Part shown: piece after piece, positions 52,547 through 60,558 of the stretch
How the letters are laid out: every line of letters begins with the position of its first letter
Numbering within the stretch: the first letter of the stretch is position 1
Source of the DNA: Microbacterium faecale
GTDB taxonomy: Bacteria; Actinomycetota; Actinomycetes; Actinomycetales; Microbacteriaceae
Assembly: GCF_014640975.1 (NCBI RefSeq)
Contig: NZ_BMHO01000001.1
Coordinates: 940,166-1,004,165, forward strand
DNA length: 64,000 nt
Direction: 5' to 3'
Notes under the pieces: generated by a model
Told to the model about the DNA's origin: nothing
What the model saw: the letters and a program-made list of their open reading frames with translations, nothing else
The model's database searches: none
Position numbers and translations under genes: made by a program

Positions 52547-54445
52547 TCAGGTGGAGCTCGCCGCTACCTCCGCCAACGTCCCATCGCGCAGCTCGAGCGT
52601 GAGGTCGGGGGCGAGTCGCCGCAGGAACGCCGCGTCGTGGCTGACGATCAGCACGGCTCCGCGGTAGGCGCGCAGCGCTGCGAGCAGCTGTTCGGCCGTG
52701 TCGACGTCGAGGTTGTTCGTCGGTTCGTCCAGTACCAACAGCTGGGGCGGCGGATCCGCGAGCAGCAGCCGCGCGATCGAGACGCGGAAGCGCTCACCGC
52801 CGGAGAGGTCGCCGATCGGTCGGTGCGCTGCTTCGCCACGGATGAGGAACCGCGCGAGGCGATTGCGCAGCTCTCGATCGGGAACATGCGGCGCCGCCCG
52901 CTGCACCGCGTCGATCGCCGACTCGGCGTCATCCAGCGCGTCCAGTCGCTGCGGCAGGTACGCCACCCGGTCGGTATGCAGCTTCGACGCCGCAGCGCAA
53001 CGCCACCAGTCCGCGACGGGCGCGGTGTCAGATTCCGGATCTGGTTCTCCCGCACACGTCGCGGTTTTGAGCCCCGTATCCGTCGCCGCGAGCCCAACGA
53101 AGCCTGGATCTGCCGTCGCGAGCCCACCGTGTGCGGGATCCGCGGGAGCCAGCCCACCATGTCCCGGAGCCTGGCGTGCGTTGCGGACTCCCACTCCGCT
53201 GGACCCCGGCTCTGTCGCTCCCAGTCCGCCTGGCACCGAATCCGCGGCCGCCAGTCCGTCGGCCCCCGCGCCGCCGCCGGCGTCACCGGCCCCCGCGCCC
53301 CCGCTGGCATCGCCGATCCCCAGCAGCGCCCGCAGCAGGGAGGTCTTGCCGGCGCCGTTCGGACCGACGAGCGCCACCCGCTCCGGGCCCTGCACGATCC
53401 ACTGCCGCTCGCCGTCACCGAGCGTCAGGATGCGCCGTCCCGCCGCCACGCCGGGGTCCGGCAGATCGAAGACCACTGAATCGTCCGAGCGGATCCGCGC
53501 GTCGGCCTCATCTCGCGCGGCCTGGGCCGAACCCTCCTTCCCACGGGCCTCGATCCGCAGGCGGCCGGCTGACTCCTCCGCCCGTCGCGCGTACGCATTC
53601 GCCACGATCGTCGGCAGTGTCTCGGCCTTCTTCTTACCCTGGCGGTTGCGGCGCGCGATCTTCGTCTCGAGCTCGATCCGCTGGCGCTTCTCCTTGGCGA
53701 GCACCTTCTTGGCGTCCGTGAGGTCTTGCCGCGCGGCCTCCTGCTCCGCGTCGACCGCCGCGCGCCACTCCGAGTACGGTCCGCCGAACACCGTGAGCTG
53801 GTGCCCGTGCAGCTCGGCGGTGGCGTCCATGAGCTCGAGCAAGTCGAGGTCGTGCGACACGATCACGAGTGTGCCGCGCCACGAGCGCACCATGTCGTAC
53901 ACGCGCTGCCGGGCGTCGCCGTCGAGGTTGTTCGTCGGCTCGTCGAGCAGGGTCACGGACGCGGCAGCGAGACGGATCCCCGTGAGCGCCGCGAGCATCC
54001 CCTCGCCTCCCGACAACTCGCCGACCCGTCGGTCGAGCACACTCGGATCCAGACCCGCTTCGGCGAGCGCCGCGTGCGACCGCGCTTCGACGTCCCAATC
54101 GTCGCCGACCTCGTCGAACCGCTCGGGAGCGACGTCGCCGACCGCGATCGCCCGTACCGCATCGAGGGGAGTGGCGACGCCGAGGAGCGACGCCACCCGG
54201 GCACGAGTGTCGAGCGTGAGCCGCTGAGGAAGGTACGCGACGCGGGCTGCGGCATCGTCGACGAGCGCGGCGCCGGACGTCGGCGACAGCTCGCCCGCGA
54301 TGAGCTTGAGCAGCGTCGACTTGCCGGATCCGTTGCGGCCGACAAGCCCGGTGCGTGCGGCGCGCAGGGCGCCGGAGACGCTGTCGAGGGCGACGGATCC
54401 GTCCGGCCACGCGAACGTGAGGTGGTCGAGAACGATTACTGGCAT
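52547..54445 (-). CDS. ABC-F family ATPase with in-frame tandem repeat
   Basis: 632 residues, two ABC domains and no membrane segment, as in ribosome-associated ABC-F proteins (antibiotic resistance or translation factors). NBD1: GRNGSGKST, LSGGEG, LLDEPTNNLD. A charged linker follows (EKRQRIELETKIARRNRQGK). NBD2: GPNGAGKTS, LSGGERFRV, LVLDEPTNNLD. Between NBD2 Walker A and the Q-loop region there is a Gly/Ala/Asp-rich insertion of about 100 residues, partly 10-residue repeats (GGLAPADPAH type). ATG 54445 overlaps a candidate leader ORF. Confidence 0.92.
   Translation of the reverse strand: MPVIVLDHLTFAWPDGSVALDSVSGALRAARTGLVGRNGSGKSTLLKLIAGELSPTSGAALVDDAAARVAYLPQRLTLDTRARVASLLGVATPLDAVRAIAVGDVAPERFDEVGDDWDVEARSHAALAEAGLDPSVLDRRVGELSGGEGMLAALTGIRLAAASVTLLDEPTNNLDGDARQRVYDMVRSWRGTLVIVSHDLDLLELMDATAELHGHQLTVFGGPYSEWRAAVDAEQEAARQDLTDAKKVLAKEKRQRIELETKIARRNRQGKKKAETLPTIVANAYARRAEESAGRLRIEARGKEGSAQAARDEADARIRSDDSVVFDLPDPGVAAGRRILTLGDGERQWIVQGPERVALVGPNGAGKTSLLRALLGIGDASGGAGAGDAGGGAGADGLAAADSVPGGLGATEPGSSGVGVRNARQAPGHGGLAPADPAHGGLATADPGFVGLAATDTGLKTATCAGEPDPESDTAPVADWWRCAAASKLHTDRVAYLPQRLDALDDAESAIDAVQRAAPHVPDRELRNRLARFLIRGEAAHRPIGDLSGGERFRVSIARLLLADPPPQLLVLDEPTNNLDVDTAEQLLAALRAYRGAVLIVSHDAAFLRRLAPDLTLELRDGTLAEVAASST
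53069..53260 (-). repeat. 30-bp in-frame tandem repeat in the ABC-F gene
   Basis: Three contiguous 30-bp units (53069-53158) ending AGCCCACC or AGCCCAAC, and two more at 53201-53260 ending CAGTCCG(C/T)C, with a degenerate stretch between. Each encodes ten residues of G-G-L-x-x-x-D/E-x-x-x. Confidence 0.85.
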
Positions 54446-54510
54446 GGAAAACCTCCCGGGATCAGTGCACGGATGCGCTGATCGGCGGAGATGCCAGAAG
54501 AACGGTGCAT
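54436..54510 (-). CDS. candidate 24-residue leader peptide of the ABC-F gene
   Basis: ATG 54510 to TAA 54438-54436. The stop lies seven bases inside the ABC-F coding sequence, so the two frames overlap. Sequence begins MHRSSGISADQRIRALIPGG. The ABC-F SD (GGGAGG) lies inside it. Antibiotic-resistance ABC-F genes of actinobacteria are often controlled by translated leader ORFs. No clear SD precedes this one, so translation is uncertain. Confidence 0.4.
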   Translation of the reverse strand: MHRSSGISADQRIRALIPGGFPCQ

Positions 54511-54748
54511 CGGACCAGCGCGGATGGGCGCTGCGCGATGCCTCAGGAGTGAGGGTGGTCGGTCAGCGCGAGATCACGCGAGGTTCCACACCGATTCGTT
54601 CCGTTCGTCGGGGACAGGACGATGGAACGCTACGCGACCGTGCAGATGCGTGTCAACACTCCACCAGACGAAGTCGGATCTCCGTCGCCCGGCGGAGGCG
54701 CGCCCGCGGCGTGCTCGGTAGCGTCGAAGACGGGAAGGTGGTCGCAGC
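54511..54748. other. gap upstream of the ABC-F leader
   Basis: No gene is evident beyond the leader ORF. It should hold divergent promoters for the ABC-F gene (minus) and the small membrane protein (plus). I cannot fix their boxes. Confidence 0.4.
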
Positions 54749-54958
54749 ATGGTCGGCGAGCGGAAGACGCAGAAGGCGTGGGGCATGGGGCTGTGCATCG
54801 CCCTCGGCGCGGGAGTCGGGACGGCGATGTCCGTGTCGATGGACAACTGGGCCTATCTCGCGATCGGCATTGGCGTCGCGGTGGCCATCGGCGGTTCCCT
54901 GGGAGGCAAGCCGAAGCGCGACGAGGGTGAGAACGGGACCGAGCGCGCGCCGCAGTGA
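54749..54958 (+). CDS. small two-helix membrane protein, paralogue 1
   Basis: 69 residues: basic start (VGERKTQK), helix GMGLCIALGAGVGTAMSVSM, the motif DNWAYLAIGIGVAVAIGGSL, and a charged tail. SD GAAGGTGG seven bases before ATG. The same G-x-G-x-A/L...MS...DNWA..GIG pattern recurs in the next two genes. Function unknown. Confidence 0.8.
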   Translation: MVGERKTQKAWGMGLCIALGAGVGTAMSVSMDNWAYLAIGIGVAVAIGGSLGGKPKRDEGENGTERAPQ

Positions 54959-54985
54959 CGCCTCCGGTAGCGTGGTCGTCGCCAG

Positions 54986-55130
54986 CAGCGTGATGCTCCT
55001 CACAGCGTGTTGCCTCTCAGAGCGCGGCGTCCCTCACAACGTGACGTCTTCTACAGCGTGATGCTTCCCACAACGCGACGCTTCCGACCGCGTGACGCCT
55101 CCGGCATGATCGCTTCCCACAGTGCGCAGT
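54986..55130. repeat. 17-bp degenerate minisatellite
   Basis: About eight to nine units near CACAGCGTGATGCTTCC in the gap between paralogues 1 and 2, each differing at a few positions. Most begin CACA or ACAG and contain CGTGAYGC. Confidence 0.8.
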
Positions 55131-55239
55131 GACCACACGGGTCCCGCCGGCGCCCGAGCGCAGCCACGAGATCTCCCTCCAGCGGAGGATGTGCAGCACG
55201 TCGCGGATCCGTACCTTAACGGGAGGAGGCGGTGAGCAG

Positions 55240-55788
55240 ATGACCGAAGCGGCGGAGAAGAAGCGCGAACCGAACTGGGGCTCCGGAATGGCCCTCGGCA
55301 TCGTGTTCGGCGTGGTGATGTCCATCGTGCTCGACAACTGGGCGTTCGTCGGGATCGGAATCGCGCTGTCGGTCGCCTTCGCCTACGGCACCGGAACGGA
55401 GGCATCGGAGGACGAAACAACCGATGACGCAGCCGGCGCGGATCCGGCCGGCGACGGTGACATGACCGGCGATCGCGACGACCCTGACGGTCGCGACGGC
55501 GATGATGCAGGTGACGCGGATCCGACTGACGACGACACCGGCCACGGCCTCGGCGACGTGGGCGCCGCGGATCTGATCAGCGCCGACGTTGATGGCGGCA
55601 CGGCGGGCGCCGACGACACGGACCACGGCTTCGGTGACGTTGTCGGCGGCACTGTGGGCGACCCCGACGACACGCGCGGCGACGCAGACGCTGAGGACCC
55701 GACGGACGAGACCGACAACGACGACGATGACGTCAGCGGTCACGCCTGCGGCGACGCCCCTGACCCGCCCGGGTCGGCGACGAGCTGA
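55240..55788 (+). CDS. small membrane protein with long acidic tail, paralogue 2
   Basis: 182 residues. The first 60 repeat the paralogue pattern: GSGMALGIVFGVVMSIVLDN and WAFVGIGIALSVAFAYG. A roughly 120-residue extremely acidic Asp/Gly/Thr-rich tail follows (DGDMTGDRDDPDGRDGDD...), with no fold apparent and a twice-repeated GHGLGDV/DHGFGDV motif. ATG 55240 after GGGAGGAGG. The tail may bind cations or act as a spacer. Confidence 0.78.
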   Translation: MTEAAEKKREPNWGSGMALGIVFGVVMSIVLDNWAFVGIGIALSVAFAYGTGTEASEDETTDDAAGADPAGDGDMTGDRDDPDGRDGDDAGDADPTDDDTGHGLGDVGAADLISADVDGGTAGADDTDHGFGDVVGGTVGDPDDTRGDADAEDPTDETDNDDDDVSGHACGDAPDPPGSATS

Positions 55789-55799
55789 CGGGATCGCGT

Positions 55800-55805
55800 T
55801 ACCGT
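55800..55805 (+). promoter_or_regulatory. -10 box for paralogue 3
   Basis: TACCGT, 6 bases, ATG. Confidence 0.6.
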
Positions 55806-55811
55806 GATCGC

Positions 55812-55982
55812 ATGACCGATCGTCGGCCCGGCAGGCTGAAGCGGGGCCTTGTCGTGGCCATTAGCCTCGTGGCGGGCGCGCTGGCGTGGCTCGTCACGGA
55901 CAGCATCCTCTGGCTCGGTGTGGGCGTCTCGTTCGCGGTGATGTTCGCCGTCGCGCTCGCGTCATCGCGCGACGACCGCTGA
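55812..55982 (+). CDS. small two-helix membrane protein, paralogue 3
   Basis: 56 residues: basic N-terminus (TDRRPGRLKRG), helix LVVAISLVAGALAWLV, then TDSILWLGVGVSFAVMFAVA and a short charged tail. The TDSILWLGVGV segment aligns with the DNWA-GIGI motif of the two preceding genes. Leaderless start. Too short for most gene finders. Confidence 0.75.
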   Translation: MTDRRPGRLKRGLVVAISLVAGALAWLVTDSILWLGVGVSFAVMFAVALASSRDDR

Positions 55983-56078
55983 CAGCCCGGATCCGCACGG
56001 CGAGTGGCTGACGTCTGCGCGTCGTGAGGTGCGCTCATTCGGGCCCGTCCCCGGGCACCGCACCCGCTCGGATCCGCG

Positions 56079-56708
56079 TCAGTCGAGCTGCTTCGCGACG
56101 AAGCGCGCCAGGTCCTCGAGTTCCTGCGGGGAGACCGCGTGCGACAGCCCGGGATAGATGCGCCCGACGAGGTCACTGTGCCCCGGCAGCCACTCGGTGG
56201 TGTGCTGGATCGCAGCCTGCGGGATGACGGTGTCGGCGGATCCGCGCCCCCAGAACACGGGCGGACGCTGCTCGGCGATCACGTCGTCGCCCGGAAGCGA
56301 TCCGCCAGCCGCGTATCCGGACAGGTTCGCGACGAAGTCGACCCGCTCGGGAGCGAGACGCAGCGCCTGCAGTGCGATCGCGCCGCCCTGCGAGAACCCG
56401 ATCAGGCCGACGCGGGTCGGGGAGACAGTGTCCAGCCACTCAAGCAGTCGGGTCGCGCCGTGCGTGATGGCTTCCGGATCCCGCGAGTCGAGTGAGTCGA
56501 TCGCGTACCAGGAGTGGCCGCTCATCGGGAACGGCGGCTCAAGCGGCGCGCGCACGGAGGCATAGACGAAATCGCCCGGCAGGTGCTCGCGGAGAGCGAA
56601 CAGATCGCGTTCGTCGGATCCGTATCCGTGCAGGAACACGATGAGGGGATCGTCCCCCGGATCGCGCGACCACAGCACGGCATCGTTGTCGAGAGGCGGC
56701 GTCAGCAT
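56079..56708 (-). CDS. phospholipase/carboxylesterase family hydrolase
   Basis: 209 residues, alpha/beta hydrolase of the Abhydrolase_2 (carboxylesterase/thioesterase) type. Visible: IVFLHGYGSDERDLFAL (oxyanion region), nucleophile elbow GFSQGGA, catalytic Asp in GSADTVIP, and His in GLSHAVSPQE. No signal peptide. The start at 56708 gives the family N-terminus; the frame to 56798 crosses the divergent csoR promoter. Confidence 0.9.
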   Translation of the reverse strand: MLTPPLDNDAVLWSRDPGDDPLIVFLHGYGSDERDLFALREHLPGDFVYASVRAPLEPPFPMSGHSWYAIDSLDSRDPEAITHGATRLLEWLDTVSPTRVGLIGFSQGGAIALQALRLAPERVDFVANLSGYAAGGSLPGDDVIAEQRPPVFWGRGSADTVIPQAAIQHTTEWLPGHSDLVGRIYPGLSHAVSPQELEDLARFVAKQLD

Positions 56709-56748
56709 GGATCCATCATCTCTCAGAAGCGGATCGCGCGTCGCGGGA

Positions 56749-56768
56749 ATACCCCTGGGGGGTATGCT
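56749..56768 (+). promoter_or_regulatory. CsoR operator and -10 box of csoR-copZ
   Basis: ATACCCCTGGGGGGTAT at 56749-56765. The right arm runs into TATGCT (56763-56768, TANNNT). Same operator/-10 fusion as at copB. Confidence 0.88.
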
Positions 56769-56796
56769 GTTGGCACCAATGACGAGAGGGAGTCGC

Positions 56797-57093
56797 ATGA
56801 CGGATCACAGCCACCACGGCTACATCGATGGCAAGGACAAGGTGCTGGCGCGCCTGCGCCGGATCGAGGGTCAGGTGCGAGGTCTGCAGCGGATGGTCGA
56901 CGAGGAGCAGTACTGCATCGACATCCTCACGCAGGTGTCGGCGACGAAGAAGGCGCTCGAGTCGGTCGCGCTCGGTCTGCTCGACGACCACCTCTCACAC
57001 TGCGTCGCGGATGCCGTCCGGGAGGGTGGCGACGTGGCGAACGACAAGATCACCGAGGCGTCCGACGCGATCGCGCGCCTCGTCCGCTCATGA
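56797..57093 (+). CDS. csoR: copper-sensing transcriptional repressor CsoR
   Basis: 98 residues, all-alpha DUF156 family: KVLARLRRIEGQVRGLQRMV, then the copper ligands Cys in EEQYCIDILTQV, and His and Cys in DDHLSHCVADA. Apo-CsoR represses; Cu(I) releases it. ATG 56797 has GAGGGAG five bases upstream; ATG 56779, ten bases after the -10 box, is possible. Followed after 11 bases by copZ. Confidence 0.95.
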   Translation: MTDHSHHGYIDGKDKVLARLRRIEGQVRGLQRMVDEEQYCIDILTQVSATKKALESVALGLLDDHLSHCVADAVREGGDVANDKITEASDAIARLVRS

Positions 57094-57104
57094 GGAGGAA
57101 TGAC

Positions 57105-57335
57105 ATGACCACCAAGACGTATTCCGTTCAGGGAATGACCTGTGGCAACTGCGTGAACCACGTGACCGAGGAGGTCTCGGCGATCACCGGCGTGGAGAAG
57201 GTCGACGTCGACCTCGCGAGCGGTCGCCTCGAGGTGACGGCGTCCGTGATCGACGACGCCGCGGTGAAGGCGGCGGTCAACGAGGCTGGCTATTCCCTTG
57301 CCGCGCCCGGCGACCTCGGCCTGAGCCCCGCGTAA
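57105..57335 (+). CDS. copZ: heavy-metal-associated domain copper chaperone
   Basis: 76 residues, single HMA domain: metal site [11 protein letters not shown], then [19 protein letters not shown] and EAGYSLA. It would carry Cu(I) to the CopA ATPase encoded next. SD GAGGAGG four to six bases upstream. Confidence 0.94.
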   Translation: MTTKTYSVQGMTCGNCVNHVTEEVSAITGVEKVDVDLASGRLEVTASVIDDAAVKAAVNEAGYSLAAPGDLGLSPA

Positions 57336-57343
57336 GCCTCCCC

Positions 57344-57427
57344 GGCCCGCAACGAAACGCGGAGATCTCACGTATTGCGGGCCGAATACGCGGATCTGCC
57401 CGTATTTCGTGAGATCTCCGAGTTTCG
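57344..57427. repeat. family E inverted repeat between copZ and copA
   Basis: Near-perfect 30-base arms around CGGAGATCTCACG and CGTGAGATCTCCG, with partial inner symmetry GCGGGCC/TGCCCG. It lies in the middle of the copper operon, 30 bases upstream of copA, so it could tune copA expression relative to copZ. Confidence 0.8.
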
Positions 57428-57456
57428 TGGCGTCCGATCGAACGAGTGAGGAACCG

Positions 57457-59835
57457 ATGAGTACGACTGAGCTCGACCTCGACATCCAGGGGATGACGTG
57501 TGCGTCCTGTGCAAACCGCATCGAGCGGCGGCTCAACAAGCTCGACGGCGTCACGGCGAGCGTGAACTACGCGAGCGAGAAGGCGCACGTGTCATTCCCC
57601 GACGCGCATACGCCCGAGGATCTGATCCGCACCGTCGAGGAGGCCGGCTACGGCGCAGGCCTTCCTTCGCCGATATCGAACGACGACCCTGACGCGAGCG
57701 ACCCGTTGCGTACTCGCCTGATCTGGAGCATCGCGCTCAGCGTGCCGGTGATCCTCGTCGCGATGATTCCGCCGCTGCAGTTCCCGGCGTGGCAGTGGGT
57801 GTCTCTGCTGCTCGCGCTGCCGGTCGTGTTGTGGGGCGGATCCGGGTTCCACCGCGCCGCGTGGATGAACCTCCGCCACGGCGCCGCGACCATGGACACG
57901 CTCGTCTCGGTCGGCACGCTCGCCGCGCTGGGGTGGAGCGTGTACGCGCTGGTCTTCGGCACGGCGGGCGAGATCGGCATGACGCACGGATGGTCGCTGC
58001 TCGCGACGCAGGCCGACGGATCCGGATCCATCTACCTCGAGGCCGCCGCGGGCGTGACGACGTTCATCCTGCTGGGACGTTACATCGAGGCGCGCAGCAA
58101 GCGCCGCGCGGGCGACGCGCTGCGCTCGCTGCTGGATCTCGGCGCGAAGGACGTCGCGGTGCGCGGAGACGATGGCGTCGAGCGGCGGATCCCCGCGAGC
58201 GAACTGCGCGTCGGTGACGCGTTCGTCGTGCGCCCGGGGGAGAAGATCGCCACCGACGGCGAGGTGATCGAGGGATCCAGTGCCGTCGACGTCTCGATGG
58301 TCACGGGCGAGCCGGTGCCCGCCGAGGTCGGGGTGGGATCCGCCGTCACGGGCGGCACGGTCAACGCGAGCGGGCTGCTCGTGGTGCGGGCGACGCGCGT
58401 CGGCAAGGACACGCAGCTCGCGCAGATGGCGAAGCTCGTCGAAGACGCGCAGGCGTCGAAGGCGGAGGTGCAGCGGCTCGCCGACCGGATCTCGGGGATC
58501 TTCGTGCCGATCGTGATCGTTATCGCGATCGCGACGCTCGCCACGTGGATCCTCATCGGACAGCCTGTTGCGGCGGCGTTCACGGCGGCCGTCGCGGTGC
58601 TGATCATCGCGTGTCCGTGCGCGCTCGGCCTCGCGACGCCGCTCGCGATGATGATGGGGACGGGAACCGGGGCGAAGCGCGGGATCCTCATCAAGGATGC
58701 CGCCGCCCTCGAGCGTGCCCGGCGCATCGACACGATCGTGCTCGACAAGACAGGCACGGTGACCGAGGGGCGGATGACGCTCACACAGGTCATCCCGGCC
58801 GCTGGCGAATCGGCTGACGACGTGCTCCGGACCGCGGGCGCGCTCGAGGTCGCTTCAGAGCACCCCATCGCGCGCGCCATCGCCACCGCCGCCGTTGAGT
58901 CGCCACACTTTGCAGCTCCGGGCACCCTCCCCGCCGCCATCTCTGGCGAGGCATTGGGTGATGAGTCGCCACACTTTGCAGCTCCGGGCACCCTCCCCGC
59001 CGCCATCTCTGGCGAGGCATCAGGTAATGGGTCGCCAGACTTTGCAGGCGCAACCACCCCTCCCGCCGCCATCTCTGGCGACCCACTTCCGGGGGTGACC
59101 GACTTCCGCAACGTGGAGGGGCTCGGCGCGCAGGGCATCGTCGACGGGCGCGCGGTCGTCGTCGGACGTCCGCAGCTGCTCGACCAGTGGTCGGTCGGCC
59201 TCACACCCGAGCTCCAGCGCGCGTTCGACGAGGCGCAGGCCACCGGCGCGACCGTCGTCGCCATCGCGTGGGACGGCGCCCCGCGCGGCCTCCTCGCCGT
59301 GGCCGACACCGTCAAACCCACCAGTGCCGAGGCAGTGGCCGAGATGCGCGCGCAGGGCCTGGATCCGATCCTCGTGACCGGCGACGCCGAGGCGCCCGCC
59401 CGCGCGGTGGCCGCCGAGGTCGGAATCGACCGGGTCATCGCCGGCGTCCTACCGCACGAGAAGGTGACCGTGGTGACGGAACTGCAGCAGGAAGGGCGTA
59501 CCGTCGCGATGGTCGGCGACGGCGTCAACGACGCCGCGGCCCTCGCACAGGCGGATCTCGGTATGGCGATGGGCACGGGCACCGACGTTGCGATCGAGGC
59601 AAGCGATCTGACCCTCGTCCGCGGAGACCTGCGAGTGGCGGCTGATGCCGTGCGGTTGTCGCGCAAGACGCTCCGGATCATCCGGGGCAACCTGTTCTGG
59701 GCATTTGCGTACAACGTCGCGTCGATCCCCCTCGCCGCCGCGGGACTGCTCGCGCCGATGCTCGCGGGCGCCGCCATGGCGTTCAGCTCGGTGTTCGTGG
59801 TGCTCAACAGCCTGCGCCTCCGCCGCTTCCGCTGA
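57457..59835 (+). CDS. copA: copper-translocating P-type ATPase CopA (CPC motif)
   Basis: 792 residues. N-terminal HMA domain [15 protein letters not shown], eight membrane segments, TGEP actuator loop, CPC motif ([13 protein letters not shown]), DKTGTVT phosphorylation site, SEHPIARAI nucleotide-binding motif, and [10 protein letters not shown]. Cu(I) export class P1B-1. Directly after [13 protein letters not shown], three tandem 22-residue units encoded by family A repeats (58897-59085) lengthen a loop of the nucleotide-binding domain. ATG 57457 with GAGGAA SD. It follows csoR-copZ in the same direction. Confidence 0.95.
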   Translation: MSTTELDLDIQGMTCASCANRIERRLNKLDGVTASVNYASEKAHVSFPDAHTPEDLIRTVEEAGYGAGLPSPISNDDPDASDPLRTRLIWSIALSVPVILVAMIPPLQFPAWQWVSLLLALPVVLWGGSGFHRAAWMNLRHGAATMDTLVSVGTLAALGWSVYALVFGTAGEIGMTHGWSLLATQADGSGSIYLEAAAGVTTFILLGRYIEARSKRRAGDALRSLLDLGAKDVAVRGDDGVERRIPASELRVGDAFVVRPGEKIATDGEVIEGSSAVDVSMVTGEPVPAEVGVGSAVTGGTVNASGLLVVRATRVGKDTQLAQMAKLVEDAQASKAEVQRLADRISGIFVPIVIVIAIATLATWILIGQPVAAAFTAAVAVLIIACPCALGLATPLAMMMGTGTGAKRGILIKDAAALERARRIDTIVLDKTGTVTEGRMTLTQVIPAAGESADDVLRTAGALEVASEHPIARAIATAAVESPHFAAPGTLPAAISGEALGDESPHFAAPGTLPAAISGEASGNGSPDFAGATTPPAAISGDPLPGVTDFRNVEGLGAQGIVDGRAVVVGRPQLLDQWSVGLTPELQRAFDEAQATGATVVAIAWDGAPRGLLAVADTVKPTSAEAVAEMRAQGLDPILVTGDAEAPARAVAAEVGIDRVIAGVLPHEKVTVVTELQQEGRTVAMVGDGVNDAAALAQADLGMAMGTGTDVAIEASDLTLVRGDLRVAADAVRLSRKTLRIIRGNLFWAFAYNVASIPLAAAGLLAPMLAGAAMAFSSVFVVLNSLRLRRFR
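58897..59085. repeat. three tandem 66-bp family A units inside copA
   Basis: Units start at 58897, 58963 and 59029. The first two are almost identical. The third keeps the canonical outer ends TGGGTCGCCAGA and CTGGCGACCCA. Translated as 22-residue units of the form [17 protein letters not shown]... and SPDFA...ISGDP. Confidence 0.93.
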
Positions 59836-60069
59836 TCCGGCGCCGCCACGTCACCCGCAGCTGACCCGTCGATGCGCTCCCCGCGCTCGTTGGGGAGCAA
59901 GACCGCCACACAGTCGCGGAGCAGGACGCGCGTGCCCTCATCGCGAGCGGCGTCGACGTGCGGGGCATCCGAGGAGCCCGGCATTCCGTATGGTTCGGGC
60001 ATTTCGACGAATTCGTTGCGGCCCTTCCAGAAGTCTTCGCATCGTGACGCGCACTTGTCGCCGCAGAAG
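59836..60069. other. gap between copA and the toxin-antitoxin module
   Basis: No intact gene. On the minus strand a stretch near 59905-60060 reads like real protein (CGDKCASRCEDFWKGRNEFV, then EPYGMPGSSDAPHVDAARDE) but has no credible start or stop and runs into copA antisense. It may be a gene remnant. Confidence 0.4.
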
Positions 60070-60093
60070 AGTTGTGCAAAAATATGTACAACT
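60070..60093 (+). promoter_or_regulatory. palindromic operator of the mntA-hepT module
   Basis: AGTTGT (60070-60075) and ACAACT (60088-60093) flank an A+T-rich centre (GCAAAAATATGT) that should contain the promoter. It lies just upstream of the GGAGG SD. A Phd/YefM-like domain encoded by the next gene is the obvious binder. Confidence 0.65.
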
Positions 60094-60105
60094 TTTGGAG
60101 GCGAC

Positions 60106-60558
60106 ATGAACCGAACCAGCGTGGTGCCCGTCGCCGAGGCGCGTCGCGACTTCAGTCGGATCCTTCGCGCGTTTCGAACGGATCCGCGTTCGGCGGCGCC
60201 AGTCGTCGTCGGTTCGCATCGGAAGCCGGAAGCAGTCATCGCACCGATCGACTTTCACTGGTCGGCGCCGACGATCGCGTTCCGTGATGAGGTGCATCGC
60301 CTCCGCGACGTGATCGCGCACCTGGCCGAGGCAGCCAACCTCCATGATGTCGCCCTGGTGGGGTCCGTCGCGCGTGGTGAAGACACGGTCGACAGCGATA
60401 TCGACCTCCTCGTCTCGCTCGGTGCCGGAGCTGACTACTTCGACTCCGCACAGTTCGCGATCGACGTTGAAGCTGTTCTCCGTCGCTCTGTCGACGTCAT
60501 TGACCGTGGCACGCTCGCCGAAGGGCATCCGATTCTCGCGGAGGCCGTGCCGTTGTGA
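60106..60558 (+). CDS. mntA: Phd/YefM-like domain fused to MntA-type nucleotidyltransferase antitoxin
   Basis: 150 residues. Residues 1-50 read like a Phd/YefM antitoxin N-terminus (VVPVAEARRDFSRILRAF, PVVVGSHRKPEAVIAPID). Residues about 60-150 are a minimal nucleotidyltransferase with GSVARGEDTVDSDIDLLV, the MntA motif GSx10DxD. MntA proteins adenylylate and silence HepT. ATG 60106 with GGAGG four bases upstream. Overlaps hepT by GTGA. The fusion would join DNA-binding autoregulation to enzymatic neutralisation. Confidence 0.88.
   Translation: MNRTSVVPVAEARRDFSRILRAFRTDPRSAAPVVVGSHRKPEAVIAPIDFHWSAPTIAFRDEVHRLRDVIAHLAEAANLHDVALVGSVARGEDTVDSDIDLLVSLGAGADYFDSAQFAIDVEAVLRRSVDVIDRGTLAEGHPILAEAVPL

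Noticed and set aside
58897..59085. CRISPR-like array of three units
   Set aside because: Units are contiguous with no unique spacers, lie within a coding frame, and no cas genes are present.
58080..60239. 719-codon minus-strand open frame across copA
   Set aside because: Antisense to CopA, low-complexity Ser/Arg/Ala. Only the stretch outside copA (about 59905-60060) looks protein-like, and it is noted as a possible remnant.
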